The translations under genes were made by a program, and so were the position numbers. 64,000 nucleotides of DNA from Phytophthora colocasiae. Taxonomy: Eukaryota; Oomycota; Peronosporomycetes; Peronosporales; Peronosporaceae. The DNA is taken from assembly GCA_018806915.1 (NCBI GenBank), contig JAGKQI010000073.1, positions 186,001 through 250,000 of the forward strand. The letters are read 5' to 3'. Shown one piece after another: positions 19,004 through 29,715 of this stretch; position 1 is the first letter of the stretch; the number at the start of each line of letters is the position of its first letter. Below the pieces are notes generated by a model, which ran no database searches, was not told the DNA's origin, and saw only the letters and a list, made by a program, of their open reading frames with translations.

Positions 19004-20820
19004 CGAGTCCCAACTCTGCTCCTCGAAGCGTTGCTTCTTGGTCTTCGCACTGAGGGGTCAACGCCCTCAGTGATGCCATCGACGACGAGCTGCTTCAGCT
19101 CCTCGGCTTCGCGATCCACTCTCTCGATATCCGAGAGAATGCAAATTTGTTCGATGCGTCCATCGTACAAGTCCCGCGCGAAGCGCTTCCAACTCATCGT
19201 TGGAAGTGCGGTCAACGCCGACGCACACGTCGGCGGATTCTCCAACCGCATCCTCTGGTACTGTAACCCAGTACCAGTACGTGTCAAGACGTTCAACGTC
19301 TCGACACTCGGTGTCTGCCCTGCAGATACACCCTTCTCAGTCACGGACTGAGACTCACACAGCTCACTGAGCTGGTGCCGCGCGCTCTGATAGTGTACCG
19401 CAGTATCAGTTCTTGTCAAGACGTCCAACGCCTTGACACTCGTTGTCTGCACCGCAGACACACCCTCCACAGTCATGGACTGGGACTCGCAAAGCTCCCT
19501 GAGCTTGCGCCGCGAAGGTCTGCCATGGAGCTCAGCTCCAGGCGCTCCACGTCCAAGGCATCCCACCTTGGACAGGACTTTATCGCCATCGTCAGCGGAT
19601 TCCTTCCGCTGACTCGCACATTCAAGCACTGCTTGTGTGCCGCTCATCGCGTGCAGCACCGCTGCACGTGAGCACGCAGGTTTTTCTGGTGCTGGGCGTT
19701 TGCAACCGCCAGCACCTCCTGCCGCACAGTCGGTTCCCTGAACCGCTGCGCCTCCATCCGCTCCTACGGATGGAGCAACTTCACCCGCTACTACGGATGA
19801 AGCAACCGCATCGTCGACTCCCGGAGTCGACGTGCTCTCGCTAGCTTCCTGCGCTAGCGAGTGTTCGCTTGTACACGTATCGTCAGCTCCCAGAGCTGAC
19901 GCACGATCGCTAGTTCCCGGAACTAGCAGCGAATGTTTGCCTGTACACGCATCATCAGCTCCCGGAGCTGATGTACGATCGCTAGTTCCCAGAACTAGCA
20001 GCGACGCGCCAGTGGCGTCAGCTCCCAGCGCTGACGCACGCCTTTCGGTTCCCCGAATTTTATTTATTTCGTCAACTCCCGGAGTTGACGCGACGTCGTC
20101 GGCGCGACCCTTGGAGGCTTGAAGTACCTCCAAGGATACCGTTAATACCGGTATTTTACCTTCTCTCAGGTGAATGCGATTCACCTGACCATCACTCATG
20201 TGACAAACATCATTCAGATGTTTATGCGTCAGGTGATTCACATTCACCTGACCATCACTCATGTGACCGCGACCCTTCGGCTCAGATTTCTGAGTCGACA
20301 CACATTTTCTCCCAACGACTCCCTGAGTCGCTGGCGGTCGCCGGCGGCGATCGGAGGCAGCGGCGGCCGCTGCTGCCTCAACTGGGGATCCACATGCACC
20401 GGCCGGTGCATGTGCAGCACTGACAGGGCCATCGCTCTCTGTCGCGCATGTGTTGTTGAAGCGTACGAGCGTACGCTTCTCCCAGTTGATCACCGGGTCA
20501 TGCCGTGCAAGCCACGGCATGCCTAATACCAAGTCGAACTTATCGTCTAGATCCAAGACGATAAGGTCTTCTACAAACGTCCTTCGTTTGTAAGAGAAGC
20601 GCACACGGACCAGGCGCTTCCCACTCCTTACGGTGGCACCTGTTGCCAACCGCACCTCCAACACGCCGCGAGGCGTGTCGGTCTCTTCGAAGTCAAGCCT
20701 TCGAAGACTTCCCTGTCGAACAAAGTTGTTCGACGCGCTCGAGTCCACTAGGGCACGAAGAGAGTTCACTCTCTTCGACATCACGTTCAGGATGACAGGA
20801 AACACGGCCTGGCTTGTCAT
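19000..20820 (-). CDS. G2 protease and long repeat-rich linker
   Basis: A 606-codon frame from ATG 20820. The aspartic protease is about residues 1-125, with ALVDSSASNNF in place of the usual D-S/T-G and the closing LVLGMPWLARHD. A linker of about 450 residues follows. It contains two His-Met-Ser-Asp-Gly-Gln-Val motifs, about five Ser-Ala/Thr-x-Gly-Ala/Val-Asp repeats (SALGADDTCTSEHSL type) and two copies of a block starting L-x-E-L-C-E-S-Q-S. Such an expanded linker parallels the repeats of G1. The Gly to Ser change at the active site should weaken or abolish proteolysis. Confidence 0.78.
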   Translation of the reverse strand: MTSQAVFPVILNVMSKRVNSLRALVDSSASNNFVRQGSLRRLDFEETDTPRGVLEVRLATGATVRSGKRLVRVRFSYKRRTFVEDLIVLDLDDKFDLVLGMPWLARHDPVINWEKRTLVRFNNTCATESDGPVSAAHAPAGACGSPVEAAAAAAASDRRRRPPATQGVVGRKCVSTQKSEPKGRGHMSDGQVNVNHLTHKHLNDVCHMSDGQVNRIHLREGKIPVLTVSLEVLQASKGRADDVASTPGVDEINKIRGTERRASALGADATGASLLVLGTSDRTSAPGADDACTGKHSLLVPGTSDRASALGADDTCTSEHSLAQEASESTSTPGVDDAVASSVVAGEVAPSVGADGGAAVQGTDCAAGGAGGCKRPAPEKPACSRAAVLHAMSGTQAVLECASQRKESADDGDKVLSKVGCLGRGAPGAELHGRPSRRKLRELCESQSMTVEGVSAVQTTSVKALDVLTRTDTAVHYQSARHQLSELCESQSVTEKGVSAGQTPSVETLNVLTRTGTGLQYQRMRLENPPTCASALTALPTMSWKRFARDLYDGRIEQICILSDIERVDREAEELKQLVVDGITEGVDPSVRRPRSNASRSRVGTR

Positions 20821-20959
20821 CTTGCGATCTCGCAGCGAGAAACCTTCTCGCTGGGGGCAGCAACCTTCAACGTCAGCGTGTCCGAGTTCGACACGCGAGA
20901 CTGCATTACCAGTAGGACGACCCGCGCCTGCACTGGTCGCCAGCGTTTTTTGAATCGCC

Positions 20960-21982
20960 CGCCCGCTAGTGCACTCGCTGCGTGCATAGTGACCGATAAC
21001 TACACTTGTGACATCAGAACCTTGACGTTCTTACGCTGCTGTTGACCAGCAGTCGTAGCGCTCGAGAGGTCCATAGGTTCCGGACCTCCCGTCTTCGCAA
21101 CAGGACGCGCCGCCGCTTCGGCGCCAGTTTCGCATGGAGTTTAGCTTGACGCCGGCTAAACTCCTCTTTGCATTACAAGGCCTAATCGCCTCTTCGAGTA
21201 TTCGGATACTCTCGGAAAGTGAGATACGTCTTGACAGGACCCATCCCTCTTAGACCCTTCATGAACGCTGACGACCTTTGGTCGCCCTCGTCGTGATCCA
21301 GGTTAGCCACTATGTTTCGATACCAAGTATCGAGCACGCTGAGCAAAGGTGTGAACGGATTCATCCTTGCCCCATGGGTGTTGACAGATCGAGAAACTCC
21401 GCTCTCGAGTTCCTGAACTCGTTCTTCCGGAGGCTCAAACGCAACGGCTTGACATCGCTCCTTGAACTTCCTCGTACGTGCTGAAGCATCGTAGGATCCG
21501 GAGAGTCGGTGCCCATAGGCCCAACTCCTCGCACGTCCGCCAAGACATGACATGGCGAACGCGACCTTCGACATCGGATCGACGATACGTCGAGCCCGCA
21601 AACGGCTGTGTCAGGATTCGACAAGCCAACGAAGGAGTGGTCTGCGTCACTCCGCTTCCCCGTGTAGGTACTCACGTGGAGTTTCAACGACTCCACGCGT
21701 GGCTTCGGAGAAGTTACACTGAGGCAGCAACATCCCGTTGCTCCTTAACAATGTACCCCAGAGCAACACCATGTTGCTCTGTCGGCGATAGCGTACGAAG
21801 TATCGTCCGCTACCGCCGCCGCCTCTCCAATGACTTGCGAGAAGTCTTTGGAGAGCTTCCCTAACTCTGGGGTCCGACAGGTGGGCACAGTCCGTGCGCG
21901 TCACAAACATGTAGCCCAGGGGTCCCAGTGGATCCCACTGATCCATTGGGGAGTTCTCGACCCCGCGTTCGTATGACTCCAT
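20960..21982 (-). pseudogene. G2 Gag
   Basis: Begins MESYERGVENSPMDQWDP at 21982. Capsid-like stretches follow in at least three frames (PMSKVAFAMSCLGGRARSWAYG, VLDTWYRNIVAN, PVKTYL). The zinc knuckle region near 20990 is disrupted compared with the array copies at 33140, which read CYKCSNIGHYARECIAG. Scattered 1-2 nt insertions account for most breaks. Confidence 0.78.
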
Positions 21983-22017
21983 ACGAACGAAGGCTGCGAG
22001 TCGGTCGTGGGACTGGA

Positions 22018-22033
22018 CTACGAAGTGCTACCA
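22018..22033 (-). promoter_or_regulatory. G2 tRNA primer-binding site
   Basis: On the - strand, two bases after the LTR end, reads TGGTAGCACTTCGTAG. It shares TGGTAGCACT with the G1 site. Confidence 0.75.
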
Positions 22034-22035
22034 GG

Positions 22036-22512
22036 TGTAATGGGTCACTACCTAACCTATTAGGTGGCGTACACGTGCGCTTACGTGTATGAGGAAGCGT
22101 GCAATTAGAATAGACTTGAATTTAAGTATACTCTATTTAAATAAGTATGTAATTAAATCAAATATAACTAAATTCAAACTGCAAAATACCGTAAAATGAG
22201 AACTGTTATTGAGATTTGGCACTTAAGCCAATTATGGACCTCCAAAAACTGTTTCGTTATCTATTTAAAAGGGTCTGCCAACGTGTGGTTGGCTTGGAAA
22301 GCTCCTGCTCAGTGATTAGTAGAGAATCCGTTACTTTCTACCAATAATATGCACTAAATGCACACGAACCATCCAATAATGTGGTTTCTGCCCATGTATC
22401 CTTTGGTGTGTACAGCACACCAAGGTCTGAGGCCCATTTCCAACCTCTAACAGTTATCCTAACTGTTAGAGTTACAAGTGGTACAACCACTTGTATGTGT
22501 AACCCCGTTACA
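22036..22512 (-). repeat. G2 5' LTR
   Basis: Pairs with 14498-14956. Relative to that copy it carries about a dozen 1-3 nt insertions spread along its length, part of a wider patch of such differences (see findings). Confidence 0.92.
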
Positions 22513-22588
22513 GACTAGCTTCATCCTGCACAAGTTGGAAATGCTTGTAACCATCGTATGTAGTAATATCCACATAGCACATATCCGA
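22513..22588 (-). pseudogene. Copia C1 integrase sliver between G2 and G1-C
   Basis: 76 bases, including both duplications, that encode the start of the Copia catalytic core in the same frame as the flanking C1 pieces: MCYVDITTYDG then FQLVQDEAS. It proves that G2 and G1-C inserted into one Copia element. Confidence 0.88.
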
Positions 22589-23022
22589 TGCAGCGGGACT
22601 GCGTAGGTGTGCACGGCACAGAGGAAGTTTGGTTGACTCGTAGAGTCCTGCTTGCAAGGCTGGCTAGCCCAGTTTCGGTTTCTATACAAGAACCAAGTTG
22701 TCCCACTAAATACAGGACTCACACACAATCAAGTGTCCCTATAACAAAGGAACTAACACTAATTATAGTAAAATGCAAGCACTGATTTTTATTTATTTTA
22801 TTGCCCCTAATCCTGAATGTAACGGATTTAGTATCTAACATACTAAATCCTAATCAAGACCTGCAATGTAGTGGCTCTGAGCTAACTGCCAGCAACTGGC
22901 TACATATGTGACGTGTGAGAAACACTCATGTGTCGTACATGGATCTGTGACTTGTGACCTGGATGGTGTATACCACACTGCTATTGTAGCCAAGGCGCGC
23001 AGCATCGTGTAACCCCGTTACA
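22589..23022 (-). repeat. G1-C 3' LTR
   Basis: 434 bases, ends TGTAAC... on the - strand, preceded there by the purine tract GCGTGGGGGAGGG (23023-23035). It has about 24 extra bases relative to the 5' LTR, in 1-3 nt steps. Confidence 0.9.
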
Positions 23023-23040
23023 CCCTCCCCCACGCAAACC

Positions 23041-24801
23041 GTGGATACAGGAGTATCTACAACTGTAGAGATAACTGCCTTGTCCCAAGGCCTGTCACCG
23101 GCAACTTTCCGAGTAAAAGAAATCTCTCAACGAGTGCGCGTGCGCGCTGGCTCAAATGAGCAGGCATTCTCCAGTTCTCCCCAGCAGGCCAACCGCTCCT
23201 GGAGGTGTCCCGTGACCAAGGCTTCTACGCCTCAGCGCCTCAGCGCTTTCCGGTCTGAGCCCTCGGCTCTCTCCTCACGCTCTCCGTTTCCGGAGTATTT
23301 CGGCGGCGTCTCGGCCTTCGCTACGGGAGCGATGTTTTCAAGGCCAGCCCGACGTCAAGTATGGTAGCGGCTGGCTCACCCTTCGAGTACACGACAGCGT
23401 CGCCGACGCGCTGACTCCACGTCGCTCTCCCCTGCGGAGGAAGGCGAGGAGTCAGTGGACTACGAGGAGGTCCCGAACAGGGCGATGCCCATGCGTCTCA
23501 CTGCTCCTGCGAGCCCTCCGGACTGACTCGATCCTGAGCTGCGATCTCCACGTGATCCGCGTCGGTACTCAATTCCCTCGGCAGCTGCGGCAGCCCAATC
23601 CCGTTCCCGGAGGGACCTTCCCGAGCCTCGTGCTCAACGCGCGTTTGCCCACCAACGCACCACCACTTCCTGCTCGCGATGAGCCAGAGTCACTCCAAGG
23701 GCGTCCCAAAGACGCGATCCAACAACTCCCCTCTGGATGAGGCACAGGAGGCTTCCATGAGCGGTGCTCCCAGGAGTCAGCGTCGACCGGTCCAATCGGG
23801 ACATCGTGGGGACTTCGTCGCGGCGGCGAAACTACGGCTTCCCTGAGCCTCGTGACCGTTTTGCCGAGCAGAGTGAACGCAGTGCCGGATGGCGCAGCCA
23901 AACCCGGGCATGGTTACGCCATAGGCGATCCTCCCCTCGCTCGAGGTACCGCTACTCTTCCCAGTACGCGAAGATACGCGTGCGGCCCGGCCGCTTTCCT
24001 CAAGTCACACGACGGCAGTAAAGCTCCCCGCCTCTCAGGCCACTTCATCCCTGCTTCCGCAGGATGCTCCTTCAGTCTCCGAGGGAGACGCGCTGGCTGT
24101 GCTTCAGCCACGGACCAGAGCCTGAGCTCGGCTGCTAGTCTCGTCAGCTTCTCACACTAGTGGTGAGAAGCGGGTGTCGACCGAGTGGTCGACTCCTCGA
24201 GCCCTTCGGGGCGCCCCCGATCTTCGCGCTGCGATCAAAAAGCGTCCCCACGACGTCAGGGCAGTCACTGCCTCAGGGGCCCTTCAAACTCCCACGAGTT
24301 TTGGGAATGAGGATATTCACGCCACTTCACCAGATACTGGTTTTGACTACAGTGGCGACTTGCCGGCGCCATCAGGCGCTCCACGTGGTAGTGGGAGTCC
24401 CTGCTCATCGAGCAACGGCGGAGGAGGCCGGGATTCGCTGCGGAACGCAATACTCGACGAGTGTGATGAGCGCTATTTGTCGCAGCGCGCGGTATCAACT
24501 CGATCACTCGATCGGTACTCTCAGAGTCAGACTCAGTCTCTTCAGGAACCTGGAGAGCGTTTGGCATTCGCATGCCCGTCTCGCTCATGACATAGAGAGG
24601 AGATTGAAAGCCGGATGGCTTGGCTCGAAGGTCCTCAGTCTGACTGCTCGCCTGCACCAGCAGGAGCTTCAGCTCGCCGAGTTGCGGGGTCAGGTGACGT
24701 TGCTGCTGCAGATGACGCAGCCTGGGCACGTGTCGTCGGTGCCAGCGCCTCCGCGCTCCCCCCCCGCGGGGTCCCGATATGGCTTAAGCAAGCCGACGTA
24801 G
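23041..24801 (+). pseudogene. G1-C antisense ORF remnants
   Basis: Opposite to pol, the same succession of segments as in G1-A but split over at least six short frames. Recognisable blocks are a TTVEITAL opening, a PNPVPG stretch, VSVDRSNRDIVGTSS, the segment antisense to the chromodomain (HATSPDTGFDYSG), and MAWLEGPQS before the coiled-coil region. It lies in a patch with many small insertions, so part of the damage may be artificial. Confidence 0.5.
24265..24400 (-). pseudogene. G1-C chromodomain
   Basis: SHYHVERLM, QNQYLVKWREYPHSQ and NSWEFEGPLRQ in one frame but separated from the integrase C-terminal frame. Slightly altered (Gly to Glu in KWRGY). Confidence 0.78.
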
Positions 24802-25334
24802 AACACCGGGTGTGTTCGCATCCGCTTTGGCAAGTCAAGCGTGTATGCCAGGCCCTTCTTGGCCACGACCGTAAATGGTCCGATGAAACGCGGACGCAAT
24901 TTCGTCTTAAAGACACTTGACACTGCATGTGTAGGTAGGTTCTTAGCGTTTAATAAAACCTGGTCACCGACCTTAAATTCCCATACATTGCTTCTACCTT
25001 TTGCATCAGCTTGTTCCTTCTGAACGTCTTGGCTTTCAGCCATCGCGTCACGCACACGGCGCAATACGCTCAATCTCACCGAGAGGAAGTCATCGACTTG
25101 TTTACGCACGGCAGAAGGGCTGATATCAGCAAGCTCGGAGTCGAGCGACGGCACAGCCTCTCCCCCACTAAGCCCGAGGCCATCGCGTGGCGGCGTGAGC
25201 GGGACGCGCGGATGCGCAAGGCTATTCACGTAGAACTTGTTCATTGAGAACTCAACGAGAGGGAGCATAGCGCTCCAACGCTTCGGCGTTTCAGCGCATA
25301 CGCTGCGGAGGATGTCCTCCAGGACGCGGTTCAC
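24690..25334 (-). CDS. G1-C integrase end and C-terminal domain
   Basis: 214 codons from MNRVLEDILR (just after the catalytic Glu) through KVGDQVLLNAKNLP and THPVFYVGLLKPY. Relative to G1-A a short segment between SMN and FYVN is missing, deleting the AVHASTGFTP block of the core's last helix. It is in the same region as pol but separated by the stop at 25344. Confidence 0.82.
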   Translation of the reverse strand: MNRVLEDILRSVCAETPKRWSAMLPLVEFSMNKFYVNSLAHPRVPLTPPRDGLGLSGGEAVPSLDSELADISPSAVRKQVDDFLSVRLSVLRRVRDAMAESQDVQKEQADAKGRSNVWEFKVGDQVLLNAKNLPTHAVSSVFKTKLRPRFIGPFTVVAKKGLAYTLDLPKRMRTHPVFYVGLLKPYRDPAGGERGGAGTDDTCPGCVICSSNVT

Positions 25335-25343
25335 GCGTTCGGT

Positions 25344-27710
25344 CTAACCGTCGGTCTGCGGATGGTCCGCTGTGCACATGTCCAGTCGAGTGCCCAGCAC
25401 CTTGAAGACGGACGTCCAGAAGTGACCCGTGAAACGGGGATCTCGATCCGAGACAATGGTCTCAGGCAGCCCATGCTGGCGGAACACCCGATCGATGAAG
25501 ATCGTCGCTGTACCAGCGCCATCGACGGTGTCCGGCACAGCCGCTAGGTGAGCCATCTTGCTCAGACGGTCAACAAAGACCACCACGCCCGTGTTGCCTG
25601 CCGAGTCCTTCGGCAGGCCAAACACAAAGTCCATACTTATGGACTGCCAACACCCAGAGGGTACAGGTAAGCTCGCCAAAGGCGCAGCCGCATGCGGCGA
25701 GGGTTTAACCCGCTGACACGTCTCGCACGTGCGCACATATGTGCTGACCCACTTGTACATCTTCGGCCACCAGTACATGGAGCTCACCGAGCCGTACGTC
25801 TTCTCGCGACCGAGGTGGCCGCCTGTGGGTGTGTCATGGGCCTCATAGAGGATACGGTACTTCAGGTCCTCATTGTGAGGAACCACCACACGTGGTGGGT
25901 CATCCTGACCCGTGCTGTAGTACAGCAGACCGCCTTCCAGGCTGTAGCGTTGGAGTCTCGCCTTTAGGCGTCGTGACAGAGTCACCTTTAAGTCCTTAAA
26001 CTCATCGCTCCCTAGAGCTTGCAGCAGCGCGACACAAGAGTCATCCTGAGCGTACGCTGCTCGAACCATGTCCGTCACGGACGATGTCACCGAGGTGACA
26101 TGAGATAACTCATAGTCCGGGCGACGTGATAACGCGTCAGCGAGGACGTTCTGCCTGCCAGGCTTGTACTTCACCTCGAAGTTATACTCCGCAAAGAAGG
26201 AGAGCCATCGGGTCATCCTCTGCGAGAGGTGAGGCGACTGCGTCGCTGTGCGTAGTGACGCATGATCCGTGTAGATCACAAACGGCTTGGAGCCGAGCAG
26301 GTGAACCCTGAATTTGACGAGAGCGTACTTCATCGCAAGTAGCTCCGTGTCATGAACTGGATAGTTCTTCTCAGCAGCCTTGAGCTGTCGAGACTCAAAC
26401 GCAATGACGCGTTCGCGCCCGTCGGCGTCCGCTTGTAGCAAAGCACTGCCGATGGCAAAGTCCGAGGCGTCACAGACGACGATGAACGGACGATCGGGGT
26501 CTGGCAACGCCAGTATCGGTGCCTGAAGCAGGCTATCCTTGATACAAGTGAACGCATTCTCGTGCTCGGCACGCCATACCCACTCGGCATCCTTCTTAAG
26601 GAGATCCGTCAGTGGCCGAGCCAACTCAGCGTAGTTCTCGCTGTACTTGTGCAAGTAGTTGGCCAAGCCCAGCCACTTACGCAAGTCCTTCTGGTTCAAG
26701 GGAACCGGCCAGTCCACAATGGCCTTGACCTTTGCTGGATCAGCACGAAGGCCATGCTTCCCAATGAAGCACCCTAGGAAGGGGATTTCTTCCGCGCCAA
26801 AGACGTTGTTGGTGCGCATGCACTCGAGCACTGCTCTCACGTGTTCCACCTGTACTTCAACGTCAGTCTTGCCGTGTTCGGCCTGGCTGTGGACGAACAC
26901 GTCGTCAAAGTACGTCTGTGCAAATGCCCGTAGGGGCCTGAATAATTGCGTCACTAGACAATTGAACGTTGCAGGCGCATTCGACAGCCCTTGGGGCATG
27001 GCGAGCCACTCCCAGAGCATACCGCTCGGGGTGCTCACCACTGTAAGCGGAATATCACTGGCTCGCATGAGCAACTGATAGTAGGCATCGACTAAGTCGA
27101 GCGCACTGTACATGGTGCAGCCCACCATGTTGTTATGGGGAACACCCTTCCTAGGAATCGGCGTCTGCGCCGGAATCGTGGTAGCGTTGAGCTTGTTAAA
27201 AGCGTGAACGATACGCCACTTGCCAGTCGGCTTTCTGACACAGAACGTTGGCGCGGAGTGCGGAGACTTGCTCTCGCGCACGAGACCCGCCGCGTGCTTC
27301 GCACGGAAGAAGGCGTCAATGACGTCGCATTGCTCTTTAGGAAGAGGCCACTGCCGGGTCACGCAGTATTTAGTTCCGGGAACTAAGTCGATCTCATGAC
27401 GAACGCCTCGGTCAGGAGGCAGGCCGTCTCCATATTCCTTCAACAAGGAGTAGAAGGGATCCGAGGGATTCTTGAGGATCTCCGATCCACTCCTGGCGTT
27501 CAACACCTTCTTGACTTCGGCCAAGACGGACTCGTCAACGAGGGACGACGAGTTTAACTCCTCCTCAGGTCGAACGATGACCACCTCGGCGAGTTCGCCA
27601 GCCTTCAAGGCATCGCCAAAGTCGGCGAAGGACATCTCCTCTAGCTCAAGGAGCTTGTCAACACTCGGCAAGTCGTCCAGCAGGACACTGCCTTCGGCAC
27701 TGCCGCCCAC
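25344..27710 (-). CDS. G1-C linker end, reverse transcriptase, RNase H and integrase core
   Basis: One 788-codon frame. The RT has VPGTKYCVTRQWPLP, KWRIVHAFNKLN and YFDDVFVHS. Two in-frame deletions remove about 8 residues before GLPPDRG and 9 residues after MRTNN. RNase H has VCDASDF and YTDHASL; integrase has CETCQRVKPS, DFVFGLP and VSDRDPRF. It ends at HPQTDG, where a TAG replaces the CAG (Gln) before the catalytic Glu, a single C-to-T change. This is the closest to an intact pol among the G1 copies. Confidence 0.9.
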   Translation of the reverse strand: MGGSAEGSVLLDDLPSVDKLLELEEMSFADFGDALKAGELAEVVIVRPEEELNSSSLVDESVLAEVKKVLNARSGSEILKNPSDPFYSLLKEYGDGLPPDRGVRHEIDLVPGTKYCVTRQWPLPKEQCDVIDAFFRAKHAAGLVRESKSPHSAPTFCVRKPTGKWRIVHAFNKLNATTIPAQTPIPRKGVPHNNMVGCTMYSALDLVDAYYQLLMRASDIPLTVVSTPSGMLWEWLAMPQGLSNAPATFNCLVTQLFRPLRAFAQTYFDDVFVHSQAEHGKTDVEVQVEHVRAVLECMRTNNVFGAEEIPFLGCFIGKHGLRADPAKVKAIVDWPVPLNQKDLRKWLGLANYLHKYSENYAELARPLTDLLKKDAEWVWRAEHENAFTCIKDSLLQAPILALPDPDRPFIVVCDASDFAIGSALLQADADGRERVIAFESRQLKAAEKNYPVHDTELLAMKYALVKFRVHLLGSKPFVIYTDHASLRTATQSPHLSQRMTRWLSFFAEYNFEVKYKPGRQNVLADALSRRPDYELSHVTSVTSSVTDMVRAAYAQDDSCVALLQALGSDEFKDLKVTLSRRLKARLQRYSLEGGLLYYSTGQDDPPRVVVPHNEDLKYRILYEAHDTPTGGHLGREKTYGSVSSMYWWPKMYKWVSTYVRTCETCQRVKPSPHAAAPLASLPVPSGCWQSISMDFVFGLPKDSAGNTGVVVFVDRLSKMAHLAAVPDTVDGAGTATIFIDRVFRQHGLPETIVSDRDPRFTGHFWTSVFKVLGTRLDMCTADHPQTDG

Positions 27711-28636
27711 TCCATCAACCAGAGTGTCTCCGGTGCGTCGGCACTTGACGTCACGGATGACTCAGACGCAGAGCGTCTCGCCCGAAGGGCCTTACGACGT
27801 CTTCGCCTAGCCGAAGAGCGTCTACTCGACGGAGTACGTGCCGTCGCACAAGTTTCGGCCACACCAGGCCCAGTGTCGGAGACACTCAGCGGAGTACGTG
27901 CCGCTGCACCATCAATGACCGTAGCTGGTCTAATGTCCGAGACATTCAGCGATCGACTTGGTCCATGACCAGCATCGCTCGGCGGAGTACGTGCCGCTCC
28001 ACAGGGATTACGTGGGTTCTGCCCACACGTTGACTTACTGTCAACCAGCGCTACGCGCTCAACAGGACTGTGGTACTCGCTATCGGTGCTGTCCACTAAC
28101 TCGGACACACCGACTTCCAGCATCATAGCCGACTCGGCTCGATGCTCGCGCCAGTAGCGCTTCTGCTTCCTAGCAGAGGTGGGTTCATGGCTCGCCAAAG
28201 CTCCACTAGGAGAGAAGTGCGTAGCACCTAAGGTCTTCGACCTCCAATCAATCCATGGCTCGTGGCGCTCCAGCCACGCCATACCAAGGATGAGGTCGTA
28301 CCTCGAATCAGGTCAAGACCAAGCGGCGTTCTACGCTGTCGAAGTCCAAGAACTTCAGCCGTAGGTCCATCGGGACCTTGGCTGCCGTGACACGGACGCC
28401 CGTCGCTAGACGGACAGTGACGGTGTCACCTCTTCGCGCTCGAAGCGCCTCAGCATATTGCTGACTACCCTCAACGGTGGAGCGTCTGACGTAGTTGCCA
28501 GACTCCCGAATCGATCAACACGATCCACGGCTTCTCGAAGCCCTTCACGTCCACATGGACGACCAACAAGCCCTGCTTGCTCACACGTTCCGTGTTCAAG
28601 AGCACGGAGCTCTTCGGGGCTGAGCCCCAGTGCCTC
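27641..28636 (-). pseudogene. G1-C protease and linker
   Basis: The 28282-27641 frame starts in the protease C-terminal motif (GMAWLERHEPWIDW) and runs through a shortened linker with about three Cys/Gly-x-Ala-Arg-Thr-Pro repeats. The protease N-terminal half (28283-28636) is present as DNA matching G1-A but is interrupted by small indels, so no single frame covers the active site. Confidence 0.75.
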
Positions 28637-29657
28637 TCACGCACTGCAGAACTCAGTTCTTCCCCAGTAGACCGCCCCGCGTCTACTGGGAGCCGTCGTT
28701 TCCCTGGGCAGAGCCCAAAGCGGGACCACGCGGCAGGGTTGCGGCCATTCTGGCCCGGCGCGCTCTTTGCGCAGAGGGCAGTTGGGCCTCAGATGTGTGG
28801 GACTACCACACGTGTAGCACCGGCGGGTGCTCATACGCTGCACCGCAGCTCGTAGCTCGGCTACCTCATCTTCAGCATAGCTGAGGTCCATGGGCTCAGG
28901 TCCCCGGACCCTGTGCTGTTAGCACCGACCCTCGACAACTTAAAGTTGTATTTCGGCATTCAGTGCCACGCTGACAGCGTCCTCGAAGGTGCGAGGATTC
29001 TGACGGAATGTCTCCGTCCTGGCCACGCCAGCTCGCAAACCTTCCATGAAGATGGTCACGGTGACCACCTCAGGTAGAGGGTCGGCAGCCATACCGGCAA
29101 TGAGTGTGCGCAGCTCTTGGACATAGTCCACCAGGTCCTTCTTGCCCTGTCGGCAAGCAAGGAAGCGTGAACGCACGCGATACGCCTGGTTAGGCGGAGC
29201 AAACACTTGCGTAAGCTTGACCTTAAGCTCACCCCAAGTGGGGAAGGCCATTTCTACCGACGTCCCAGACGTCAAGGCCCATTCTCGTGCTCGACCTTCG
29301 AGCTTAGAGATGGCGAACGCCACGCGTTGGCCTTCCAACTGGAGCATAGCAGCCCCCATGGCCATTTCGACCTCTCGGGTCCACAACAGGAGGTTCTCCC
29401 CTTCGTGCCCGTGAAAGGTCTTCACGCTGAAGCGCTGACGGGCTTAGCTCTCGGAGCGGGGTTAACCCCTTTTACATTCCGTTGGATGTGCTCAACGAGA
29501 GCGTTTTCGTACGAGGCAAATGCCTCCAGGCGCGCGTTGACGGCTTCCGGCCCTTGAGACGCAAGGTGCGCCATACCTTCAGGGCCCAGTAAGGACGTAA
29601 GCGTGTTAAGCGTGTCCTGCTGACTCGGAGTCAAGTGAGCGTATGCTTCTGGCTCCA
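28637..29657 (-). pseudogene. G1-C Gag
   Basis: Starts MEPEAYAHLTPSQQDTLN at 29657. Capsid continues in the 29425-28940 frame ([45 protein letters not shown]) and the zinc knuckle in the 28891-28637 frame, which keeps the full CYTCGSPTHLRPNC (CCHC). Two frame breaks, near 29425 and 28935. Confidence 0.83.
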
Positions 29658-29695
29658 TTCTCACAGAGAAACAGTCTTCAACCCAGGAGTTGGAT

Positions 29696-29713
29696 TGACT
29701 ACTAGTGCTACCA
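29696..29713 (-). promoter_or_regulatory. G1-C tRNA primer-binding site
   Basis: Reads TGGTAGCACTAGTAGTCA on the - strand, two bases after the LTR, identical to G1-A. Confidence 0.75.
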
Positions 29714-29715
29714 GA

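Larger units (their letters stand above)
14498..22512 (-). mobile_element. G2: complete Ty3/Gypsy chromovirus with 5-bp duplication
   Basis: On the - strand: LTR (22036-22512), primer site, gag, protease, long linker, RT, RNase H, integrase, chromodomain, LTR (14498-14956). GACTA flanks both sides (14493-14497 and 22513-22517). Removing the element and one GACTA rejoins the Copia C1 integrase reading frame, which fixes the boundaries. The LTRs are 477 and 459 bp and differ by many small indels. Confidence 0.93.
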
